Assembly (NCBI GenBank): GCA_041653935.1
Contig: JBAZEO010000001.1
Span: 62,001 to 126,000, forward strand
Length of the DNA stretch: 64,000 nt
Direction of reading: 5' to 3'
DNA from: JAYEHL01 sp041653935
GTDB lineage: Bacteria > Chloroflexota > Dehalococcoidia > E44-bin15
Shown: in pieces, positions 6,359 through 13,625 of the stretch
Layout: every line of letters begins with the position of its first letter
Position numbering within the stretch: position 1 is the first letter of the stretch
Program-made: the position numbers and the translations under genes
Notes under the pieces: generated by a model
Told to the model about the DNA's origin: nothing
What the model saw: only the letters and a program-made list of their open reading frames with translations
The model's database searches: none

Positions 6359-8473
6359 TCATGGCGTGAAATCTAGGTAAGCCTTTAATAGTGATTCCTT
6401 TGCGTCGCTTGCGTCTTTCCGGTGCTCCTTCTTAAACAATTTAGTAATTTGTCTATTGAATTGTTTCCATTTTCCTCGGTCTATATCAAGAATTTTGCAT
6501 ATTTCGTCAGAGAAACCATAATTTTCTTTATCAGAAATGCACATTATTAATTCTCTCATGGTATGTGGGATATTGAGAGAAGGCTTGGGTGCAGGTGTGG
6601 TTCGAAGTCCCATTTCGTATAAATAATAATCATCGAATGGTGTCGTATAGCTTAATAAGTTGATTTTCGCATCGGGATTTTCTACAGTTAATGAAGGTAA
6701 ATCTAAATCTTCAAAGAAGTAATAGCCGAGAAAATCAAGCTCATCGCATGCAGATGGGTTTATCTTTTGGACACTTGAAAGCCGCCTGTTTAAAAAATGA
6801 ATAAAAACGCAAGGAATGTCGCATAATTCAGAGATAATCCTGAGATCAGTGAGACATACCGCCCATGGTAAATCGTTTGAGTGGAATATACCCAGATCTG
6901 CAACGTCATGTAGTACTGGTGTAAAAACGCTAAGTGAATCAAGACACACAGTTATGAGATATACATTTTTGATCTTGGTAGAATCCAATATAAGAGTTTG
7001 TCCATCTGGTAGAAAGAAGGCAGGGTTTTTAATTGAGAATACGTATTCACGTGCACACAATGCTTGGTCATGAGCATCCACCACAATTCTGGTCAAATCC
7101 TCTGAAAGGCTCGGAGCACCTCTTCGTGCAGGTAATGACATAGATGCCGCTTTGCATTCAATTAGAAACAGCTTATTATCATATTGAATAAGTCCATCTA
7201 ATTCGGCTTCTCCGTCTTCGCCATTAATTTTCTTAGGGTACCGAAGATTATTGTAGGATTGACTAGTGCCGATAGCATTTGATAAATACTCAATAGCTTT
7301 TTTCTCAAGATAGGTAGCGCGTGCAGATTGGTATTTCTGCCAATAATCTGGGTCCTTCTTAATCTCAGTTTCTAGCATGCCACGTATTGCAAAAATAAGT
7401 AAATGACAAAGCGGTAACATATATTGATGATCCCAAGTAATAATCGGATGGGTTCTCAAAATATGGGTTGCAGCCGGAAAAGCAAATTCGGCCTTCACAC
7501 TTCCGAACGTGGTGGAAAAGGTATTGAGAAAAGCTTGGACTCTGTCTTTATCAATACCGCTATGTTCAGAGATTTCTTTAGGACTGCAAGTCCATGCCGT
7601 AGCGAGATTCGAAAAGGCATATGCACCGCCAGCGGTATCTATATAAGTCGTCAAATCCTTACCAGATTTCTTGGAAAGTTTCAAAAGGAGGCTTTCTGGG
7701 TACTGAGTGTTATGTGGCAATCCTTTCTTAAAGCGCTTGACTTCTAAAAGAAGTTGACCAGCTTGAAGCTTACTCTCATCTATAATTTTATAGAGGTTGT
7801 GATTATTTATTGCTCCCATGGCATCAGTAATTCTGAGAGCGTCTTCAATACAAAACCCGAGGTTCTTCTTTAGCCACTCGTCATGCGGTTCAAAAAGGCC
7901 TTTTAGCAGATCGAATTCGTGATGATGGTAGGTTTCATTTCTGACTCCGATCTCGTATAGTATCGTACGGAAACGCAGAGACTGAAGTGCGTTGGGTGGG
8001 CTTGGGTTTTTCGGGTCAGCCCTTTCTGTCGCATACATTGTGAATATATCTTTGAATATCTCATCAACTTTGTCAGATACCACACCAAGTTCTTCTTTAC
8101 CAAGTGGAGTGATTTCTTTAGGGATGTAAGGATGTTTGAGATACATGAGTATGATATATTCAGCATGCGCAGATTTGCCTTCGTGTTCCCATTCTTTATA
8201 GGTATCAGGATCGTATGCTACATTGATGAGTGAATAGTTGGCTATCATATTGAGGGCATCATATTTATCTAATATTTGCTCAAGTTCTTTTGCTTTCAGG
8301 GGGATATTATGGACTAGCTCATCATGTATCGCAGCCATTCGTGAAACATGCTCTTGCCATTGATCTGCTGACATGGTGTTTTGCATGCGCACAAAACGAC
8401 CATGTTTCTCCATGCGTATACCTGGAGCTTCGAATACTTCGTCTGGTTTGTTAGTAAATTTAAAATCTGCCAT
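6359..8473 (-). CDS. Large hypothetical protein with PD-(D/E)xK nuclease-like core
   Basis: About 704 residues from ATG 8473 (a GTG at 8491 in the same frame would give 710). Numbered from the GTG, residues ~395-450 have the layout of a PD-(D/E)xK nuclease: Glu396 in a helix, then ELDGLI with Asp432, a strand, and ECK with Glu445 and Lys447. Residues 1-380 are mainly helical and unrecognised; residues 480-640 look like alternating strands and helices. The DNA is more AT-rich and uses more A/T-ending codons than its neighbours, consistent with transfer. No partner methylase or helicase is adjacent. A nucleic-acid-cutting or defence role is an inference from the core motif only. Confidence 0.7.
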   Translation of the reverse strand: MADFKFTNKPDEVFEAPGIRMEKHGRFVRMQNTMSADQWQEHVSRMAAIHDELVHNIPLKAKELEQILDKYDALNMIANYSLINVAYDPDTYKEWEHEGKSAHAEYIILMYLKHPYIPKEITPLGKEELGVVSDKVDEIFKDIFTMYATERADPKNPSPPNALQSLRFRTILYEIGVRNETYHHHEFDLLKGLFEPHDEWLKKNLGFCIEDALRITDAMGAINNHNLYKIIDESKLQAGQLLLEVKRFKKGLPHNTQYPESLLLKLSKKSGKDLTTYIDTAGGAYAFSNLATAWTCSPKEISEHSGIDKDRVQAFLNTFSTTFGSVKAEFAFPAATHILRTHPIITWDHQYMLPLCHLLIFAIRGMLETEIKKDPDYWQKYQSARATYLEKKAIEYLSNAIGTSQSYNNLRYPKKINGEDGEAELDGLIQYDNKLFLIECKAASMSLPARRGAPSLSEDLTRIVVDAHDQALCAREYVFSIKNPAFFLPDGQTLILDSTKIKNVYLITVCLDSLSVFTPVLHDVADLGIFHSNDLPWAVCLTDLRIISELCDIPCVFIHFLNRRLSSVQKINPSACDELDFLGYYFFEDLDLPSLTVENPDAKINLLSYTTPFDDYYLYEMGLRTTPAPKPSLNIPHTMRELIMCISDKENYGFSDEICKILDIDRGKWKQFNRQITKLFKKEHRKDASDAKESLLKAYLDFTP

Positions 8474-8577
8474 ATTAGTAGCGAATGACACAATCTTGGT
8501 GAGAGTGGAAACCTAAAAATCTAATATAGATTACATAATCTATAGAATTATATATTAGGCATGCATTATATAGGGCT

Positions 8578-10965
8578 TTATCCCCTCAGCGTTGCGCCGA
8601 GCTCTTTTGTCAGCCGTTCCAGTATCTTCCCCTGCGCCTTGTCCACCTCTTCGTCGGTCAGGGTGCGGTCGGGGGACTGGTAGGAGATGCTCAGAGCCAG
8701 GGATTTCTTGCCCTGCGGCACCTGCTTGCCGGTGTAGACGTCAAAGAGGGTGACCCTGGCGGCCAGCGGCGATTTGCCGATGATATCTATGACCTTCTGC
8801 GCAGGCGTTTCGACATCGAGGATTATGGCGATGTCCCGCAGCACGGCGGGGAACCTGGGCAGGGCGCGGAATTTCTTTTCTTTCGATGTGGCGGCGAGGA
8901 GCTTCTCCATGTCGATCTCGAAGAGGCAGATGGTCTGCGGGTCGATGTCGTACTGCTCGGCGAGGCGCGGGTGCAGCTCGCCCAGTATCCCTATCGATTC
9001 CTTGCCGACTACGATCGATGCCTGCCGCGCGGGTACGAGCGTCTTATCGTTTGATGCGGTGTATCCGGCGTCGATGCCGAGTCGTTCCATTAGAGTTTCG
9101 ATTATGCCCTTGGCGTCGAAGAAGTCCATCGATTTGCCTTCGCCGTGCCACGACCGTATTGTGCGCGGGCCGCACATGATGCCAGCGAGCATTTCGAGCT
9201 CGTGCGGCAGGTCGTTCTTTTTTGGAAGGTAAACGCGGCCGGCCTCGAAGAGGCGGATGCCGCCGTCCTCGTGCTTGAGGTTGGCGGCAAGGGTCGACAG
9301 CAGGCCCGGCCTGAGCGACGTGCGCATGTACTCCTGCTCCGGCGTTATCGGGTTCTCCAGCCTGAGCGGCTTGGCCTCGCGGTCGAAGCGCTTGAGCGAC
9401 TCGAGGCTGGTGAGCGAGTAGGTGATTATCTCCTGCATGCCGCAGCCGGCGAGTATGTCGGCCACGTTGCGCCGCAGCGTGCGCATCGGGTCGGGGGTGT
9501 GGTGCGGCAGGGCACCGGAAAGCTGTGTCGTCGGAAGGTTGTCGTAGCCGATGATGCGGGCGATCTCCTCGATGACGTCCTCGGCCAGTTTGACCTCGGT
9601 GCGCCAGTAGGGAACCGTTACTGACAGCTCGTCGGATTTCACTTCGTCGCATTTAAATCCGAGCGATGTCAGCACTCTCTTAACATCGGCCTGCGGTATC
9701 TTCACGCCGAGCACGCGCTCGACCCTGGTTAACTTAAGATCGATCTTACGCTCGGGCTGCTTGCCGGGATAAACGTCGATGATGCCCTTGGCGATCTGGC
9801 CGCCGCCGAGCTGGGCCAGGAGCTGGGTGGCGCGGCGCAGCGCGTGCACGGGCAGCTCCGCGCTCAGGCCTTTCTCGAAACGGAGCGAGGCCTCGCTGCG
9901 CAGCTTGAAGCGGGCGGAGGTGCGCCGTATGCTGGCGGGGTTGAAGTTGGCCGACTCGAGAAGGACGTTCACCGTCCTGTCGGACACCTCGCTGTTGGCT
10001 CCTCCCATGACGCCGGCCACGGCCACGGGCCCGGCGCCGTCGTTGATCATGAGCGTATCTTTCGTCAGCTCGCGCTTCACATCGTCCAAGGTGGCCATAA
10101 CGTCGCCATCTTTAGCGCGCCTAACGATTATCTTGCCCTTGGCCAGCTTATCGAAGTCGAAGGCGTGCAGCGGCTGGCCGAACTCCAACATTACATAATT
10201 AGTGACATCCACAACATTGTTTATCGGGCGCTGGCCGCAGGCTGTCAGTCTCTGCTGCATCCACGCCGGCGACGGCCCGACCTTGATGCCGGTGACCAGG
10301 CTGGCGGTGTAGCGCGGGCACAGGTCGGCGTCCGCTATCTCGACCGAGGCTTTACTCCCTATCGGCGTCTCCGACTCTTTATAATCGAGATTCGGCAGCT
10401 TCATCGGCTTGCTGGTTATGGCTGCCACCTCGCGCGCTATGCCGATGACCGAGAGCAGGTCGGGGCGGTTAGCCGTGGTCTCCACATCAAGTATCGCATC
10501 GCCCAGGTAGCTGTCGAGGGGGGTGCCGATGGGGGCGTCGTTTGGAAGAACTAATATTCCCTCGTGGCTCTGCGATATGCCCAGCTCGCACTCGGAGCAG
10601 ACCATGCCCTGCGACTCCACGCCGCGTATCTTGGCCTTCTTCAGCTTGGATTTCTTCCCCGTGTCCGGGTCGATTAGCTCGGCGCCCATGCGGGCGAAGG
10701 CTATCCTCTGGCCGCAGGCCACGTTGGGCGCGCCGCAGACAACCGTTATTTTCTCCGTCTGCACATCGACGGTCACCAGGTGCAGCTTCTCGGCGTTCGG
10801 ATGTTGCTCGACGCTCAGGACAAGCCCGACGAAGACGTTGTTCCATCCGCCGGTGCTCTCGACGGCACCAACCTCTGCTCCGGCCATGGTCAGTTTATGC
10901 GCCAGCTCGGCGACGGGTATGCCGATGTCGACGTATTCTTTTAGCCAGCTAATCGGTGCTTTCAT
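8578..10965 (-). CDS. pheT: Phenylalanine--tRNA ligase beta subunit
   Basis: 795 residues, normal length for bacterial PheT. It has the N-terminal tRNA-binding (EMAP-like) domain with NAEKLHLVTVDV at about 57, the B3/B4 editing region (VTNYVMLEFGQPLHAFD), the B5 domain and a C-terminal ferredoxin-like anticodon-binding domain ending in KELGATLRG. With PheS it forms the (alpha-beta)2 enzyme that charges tRNA-Phe. It begins 4 bases after pheS ends, so the two are coexpressed. Confidence 0.97.
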   Translation of the reverse strand: MKAPISWLKEYVDIGIPVAELAHKLTMAGAEVGAVESTGGWNNVFVGLVLSVEQHPNAEKLHLVTVDVQTEKITVVCGAPNVACGQRIAFARMGAELIDPDTGKKSKLKKAKIRGVESQGMVCSECELGISQSHEGILVLPNDAPIGTPLDSYLGDAILDVETTANRPDLLSVIGIAREVAAITSKPMKLPNLDYKESETPIGSKASVEIADADLCPRYTASLVTGIKVGPSPAWMQQRLTACGQRPINNVVDVTNYVMLEFGQPLHAFDFDKLAKGKIIVRRAKDGDVMATLDDVKRELTKDTLMINDGAGPVAVAGVMGGANSEVSDRTVNVLLESANFNPASIRRTSARFKLRSEASLRFEKGLSAELPVHALRRATQLLAQLGGGQIAKGIIDVYPGKQPERKIDLKLTRVERVLGVKIPQADVKRVLTSLGFKCDEVKSDELSVTVPYWRTEVKLAEDVIEEIARIIGYDNLPTTQLSGALPHHTPDPMRTLRRNVADILAGCGMQEIITYSLTSLESLKRFDREAKPLRLENPITPEQEYMRTSLRPGLLSTLAANLKHEDGGIRLFEAGRVYLPKKNDLPHELEMLAGIMCGPRTIRSWHGEGKSMDFFDAKGIIETLMERLGIDAGYTASNDKTLVPARQASIVVGKESIGILGELHPRLAEQYDIDPQTICLFEIDMEKLLAATSKEKKFRALPRFPAVLRDIAIILDVETPAQKVIDIIGKSPLAARVTLFDVYTGKQVPQGKKSLALSISYQSPDRTLTDEEVDKAQGKILERLTKELGATLRG

Positions 10966-10969
10966 ATAT

Positions 10970-12028
10970 TTAGAATTGCTTCAAAAATCTCAAATCGTTG
11001 CTGTAGAACAGCCGTATATCGTCTATGCCGTACCTCAGCATGGAGATGCGCTCCACGCCCATGCCGAAGGCGTAGCCGGTGTACTTCTCGGGGTCGTATC
11101 CCACGTTGCGCAGTACCTGGGGGTGCACCATGCCCGCGCCCATTATCTCTATCCATCCGGTATCGGAGCACAGGCGGCACCCCTTGCCCCCGCAGACGAA
11201 GCAGTCGATGGCCATCTCGCAGCCCGGCTCGACGAAGGGGAAGTAATCGCAGCGGAATCTCACCTTGCGCTCATCGCCGAACGTGCGCCTGGCGAACTCG
11301 TAGAGCGTGCCCTTGAGGTCGGCGAAAGTTATGTGCTCATCCACAGCCAGCCCCTCTATCTGGTAGAACATGGACTCGTGCCTGGCGTCCGTGGCCTCGT
11401 ACCTGTAGCATTTGCCCGGCACGACAACCCTGACAGGAGGTTTGGTTTTCTCCATAACCCTTATCTGCATCGGCGACGTGTGTGTCCGCAGCAGCATGTG
11501 GCGTTCGCCCTTCTCGTTCCTGTGATCGATCCAGAACGTGTCCCACATGTCGCGGGCCGGATGGTCCGCCGGTATGTTCAGCGTGTCGAAGTTGTAATGC
11601 TCCCACTCCACCTCGGGGCCCTCGGCTACCTGGAACCCCAGCGAGGAGAACACATCGCAGACCTCGCGCATCATCTGCGTGGCGGGGTGCAGCCGTCCGG
11701 CGCTTACGGGGCGGCCGGGAAGCGTTATATCGAACTTCTCACCCTTGGTATCCTTGGCCGACGTCTCCATATCCTCGTAAAGGCGTTCCTTCATGGCTGT
11801 GAGGTTTTCTTTGTAGATCATTTCCAGCATGCCCTTAACGTCGTTAGCGAAGGCGCCTATAGACTTGCGCTGTTCGGGGGAAAGGGTGGAAACGCTGCGC
11901 AGTATGTTGGTGAGCTCGCTCTTCTTGCCCAGGTGCGCGACGCGCCATGCCTCCAGCTCCTTGACGTTGGCGATGTGATTAATATCGTCGAGGGCTTTTG
12001 CTTTTATTTCTTCGAGTTTCTTGAGCAT
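10970..12028 (-). CDS. pheS: Phenylalanine--tRNA ligase alpha subunit
   Basis: 352 residues from ATG 12028. An N-terminal coiled coil (residues ~1-90) leads into a class II synthetase core: motif 2 around KCYRYEATDARHESMFYQIEG and motif 3 GMGVERISMLRYGI near the C-terminus. HTSPMQIR is the phenylalanine-binding region. An upstream TTG in frame is not the start, because it is the -35 box of a strong promoter at 12039-12067. That promoter would start the transcript only about 4 bases before this ATG, and no Shine-Dalgarno is visible. Confidence 0.95.
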   Translation of the reverse strand: MLKKLEEIKAKALDDINHIANVKELEAWRVAHLGKKSELTNILRSVSTLSPEQRKSIGAFANDVKGMLEMIYKENLTAMKERLYEDMETSAKDTKGEKFDITLPGRPVSAGRLHPATQMMREVCDVFSSLGFQVAEGPEVEWEHYNFDTLNIPADHPARDMWDTFWIDHRNEKGERHMLLRTHTSPMQIRVMEKTKPPVRVVVPGKCYRYEATDARHESMFYQIEGLAVDEHITFADLKGTLYEFARRTFGDERKVRFRCDYFPFVEPGCEMAIDCFVCGGKGCRLCSDTGWIEIMGAGMVHPQVLRNVGYDPEKYTGYAFGMGVERISMLRYGIDDIRLFYSNDLRFLKQF

Positions 12029-12038
12029 ATCGTCTGCT

Positions 12039-12067
12039 ATTATAGGCCAGGCATATCTGAGGGTCAA
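12039..12067 (-). promoter_or_regulatory. Sigma-70-type promoter of pheST
   Basis: On the minus strand a TTGACC box is separated by exactly 17 bases from TATAAT. The predicted start, about 7 bases past TATAAT, falls near 12032, 4 bases before the pheS ATG. Confidence 0.75.
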
Positions 12068-12071
12068 GCTG

Positions 12072-12346
12072 AGCCCTCACCCTTACCCTCTCCCTGCGGA
12101 GGGAGAGGGAGATATTTTTTAAAGCTATCTCCCCCTAACCCCCTCTTCTAAAAAGAGGGGGAACTGTCCGTGTAACTGTACGTATTACAGCATATAGTGA
12201 ACCTTAATGTATGTGCACGGACGAAGTCCAGTGCACATACGAATAATTTCGCGCGCTGCAGCTTAAGGGGAGAGAGATTTAATATTTCCCATATAGTACT
12301 CGTCATGGAAGGGCCAACGTGTGGGGGACTAACAGGGGGTTCGGAG
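12072..12346. repeat. Composite intergenic repeat, copy 1
   Basis: This stretch holds no gene. It starts with CCCTCACCCTTACCCTCTCC and a GAGGGAGAGG partner, then a second hairpin (CCCCCTCTT / AAGAGGGGG). A 90-bp core (12178-12267) matches 15704-15793 at 87 of 90 bases. The tail (ACAGGGGGTTCGG) also resembles the tail of copy 2. Both copies point the same way and flank the rplT-to-tRNA-Val block. Confidence 0.8.
12209..12240. repeat. Long hairpin inside repeat copy 1
   Basis: GTATGTGCAC at 12209-12218 pairs perfectly with GTGCACATAC at 12231-12240. The enclosed GGAC-GAA-GTCC can extend the stem past a single unpaired A. The hairpin is kept base for base in copy 2. Confidence 0.85.
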
Positions 12347-12388
12347 AATCGACACTTCAAAGCGGACTCAATAGAATGGGGACAAAAT

Positions 12389-12418
12389 AAGAAGCACCCT
12401 CAAACGAGGGTGCTTCTT
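12389..12418 (-). terminator. Rho-independent terminator after rplT
   Basis: A 13-bp perfect inverted repeat (AAGAAGCACCCTC / GAGGGTGCTTCTT) with a 4-base loop is followed on the minus strand by TTATTTTG. It ends the thrS-infC-rpmI-rplT transcript and separates it from pheST. Confidence 0.9.
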
Positions 12419-12436
12419 TCATTCTCTAATTCTTAC

Positions 12437-12787
12437 TTAGCTTTTCTTAATGGACGCTACGATCTTTGAGAAAGCCTGCGGATCGCGCACGGCCATATCC
12501 GCCAGGACCTTGCGGTTGATCTCTACCCCAGATTTATTGAGACCGTCCATGAAAGTGCTGTATGTCATTCCTTCGCCGTGGACAGCAGCATTGATTCGAG
12601 TGATCCACAGCCTTCTGAAGTCTCCTTTGCGCTGGCGCCGATGGACAAAGGCATAATGCCCGGCGTGCATCATAGCTTCATTCGCTGCTTTATAGTGTAT
12701 ATGTCTGGCAGCGCGCTGGCCCTTTGTCATATTCAGTATTTTTTTATGACGATGGTGTGCGGCAACATTACCTACAGCTCTTGGCAA
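12437..12787 (-). CDS. rplT: 50S ribosomal protein L20
   Basis: 116 residues, normal for L20. The start MPRAVGNVAAHHRHKKIL and the central HRRQRKGDFRRLWITRINA are hallmark sequences. L20 is an early 50S assembly protein that binds 23S rRNA and in some bacteria represses its own operon. Last gene of the thrS-infC-rpmI-rplT operon, closed by the terminator at 12389-12418. Confidence 0.97.
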   Translation of the reverse strand: MPRAVGNVAAHHRHKKILNMTKGQRAARHIHYKAANEAMMHAGHYAFVHRRQRKGDFRRLWITRINAAVHGEGMTYSTFMDGLNKSGVEINRKVLADMAVRDPQAFSKIVASIKKS

Positions 12788-12798
12788 TTAAATCCTCC

Positions 12799-12996
12799 TT
12801 AAGAATAGGGCAGAAGCTTCTTGATCTTATCCGTGAAAGACGGATGCAGAGGGAGCTTCGCATCGTAGGCCTGCTTGGCCCGTTTCGATTTATTCCTGCG
12901 CAAATGGCTCTTACCACCCTTCATGCGCATTATCTTTCCCGAACCGGTTATGCTGAACCGGCGCTTAGCTGGCTTATGAGTTTTTAATTTGGGCAT
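12799..12996 (-). CDS. rpmI: 50S ribosomal protein L35
   Basis: 65 residues from ATG 12996 (MPKLKTHKPAKRRFSITGSG), the usual L35 length and start. AAGGAG lies 7 bases upstream. A longer frame exists but its extra N-terminus is not L35. The first 23 bases overlap the end of infC, which suggests translational coupling. Rich in Lys and Arg, as expected for an rRNA-binding protein. Confidence 0.95.
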   Translation of the reverse strand: MPKLKTHKPAKRRFSITGSGKIMRMKGGKSHLRRNKSKRAKQAYDAKLPLHPSFTDKIKKLLPYS

Positions 12997-13561
12997 CCAT
13001 TGGCTCCTTGTCTTTTTCTGTAGCCTTCTCTTCCGCTGCCGGCTTTTTAACAAGTTTCCCCGGAGAGAGGATCATGATCATGCGTCTGCCATCCATAACG
13101 GCGGACCTTTCTATTACTACCTCTCCTTCCAGGTCTTTGGCCAGCCTGTCGAGCAATTCCTTGCCCAGCTCCGGATGAGTTATCTCCCGTCCGCGGAAGA
13201 TAATCGATACTTTTACCTTATCACCCTCTCCGAGAAGCTTCCTGATGGTCTTGGTCTTAAATTCGATATCGTGATCGCCTATCTTAGGCCTTAACTGGAC
13301 CTCTCGGAGATTAATGGACTTCTGTTTCTTTCTGGCCTCGTGTTCTTTCTTGGTCTGTTCGTATTTAAACTTTCCGTAATCGATGAGGCGGCATACCGGG
13401 GGGACCACTTGAGGTGCTACCTCAACAATATCAAAGCCTCTTTCAGTTGCTATCTCTCGCGCCTTGAAGAGCGGCATCGTTCCAAGCTGTTCGCCTGTTT
13501 CACTGATTAACCTCACCTCTTTGCCGATGATCTGCTGGTTTACTCTATACTTTTTATTTAT
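12974..13561 (-). CDS. infC: Translation initiation factor IF-3, apparent AUA start
   Basis: IF-3 normally opens with an RVN-(E/Q)-QI sequence. Here that sequence (KKYRVNQQIIGKEVRLI) is in frame but upstream of the first ATG/GTG/TTG, which is GTG 13516. The best start is ATA at 13559-13561, with AGGGGG six bases before it, giving 195 residues. Both IF-3 domains are complete: N-domain with GTMPLFKAREIA, C-domain with LREVQLRPKIGDHD. Rare AUU/AUC/AUA starts in infC are known to let IF-3 repress its own synthesis. The C-terminal tail (about residues 175-195) is charged and variable. Confidence 0.9.
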   Translation of the reverse strand: MNKKYRVNQQIIGKEVRLISETGEQLGTMPLFKAREIATERGFDIVEVAPQVVPPVCRLIDYGKFKYEQTKKEHEARKKQKSINLREVQLRPKIGDHDIEFKTKTIRKLLGEGDKVKVSIIFRGREITHPELGKELLDRLAKDLEGEVVIERSAVMDGRRMIMILSPGKLVKKPAAEEKATEKDKEPMDAQIKNS

Positions 13562-13625
13562 GCCTGTCCCCCTTAAGATAATGTGTTATACAGAATCGAA
13601 ATATACTATATTCTTACCCTAAAAA

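Noticed and set aside
12029..12067. N-terminal extension of PheS starting at a TTG
   Set aside because: The TTG is the -35 box of the pheS promoter and the extension does not resemble PheS.
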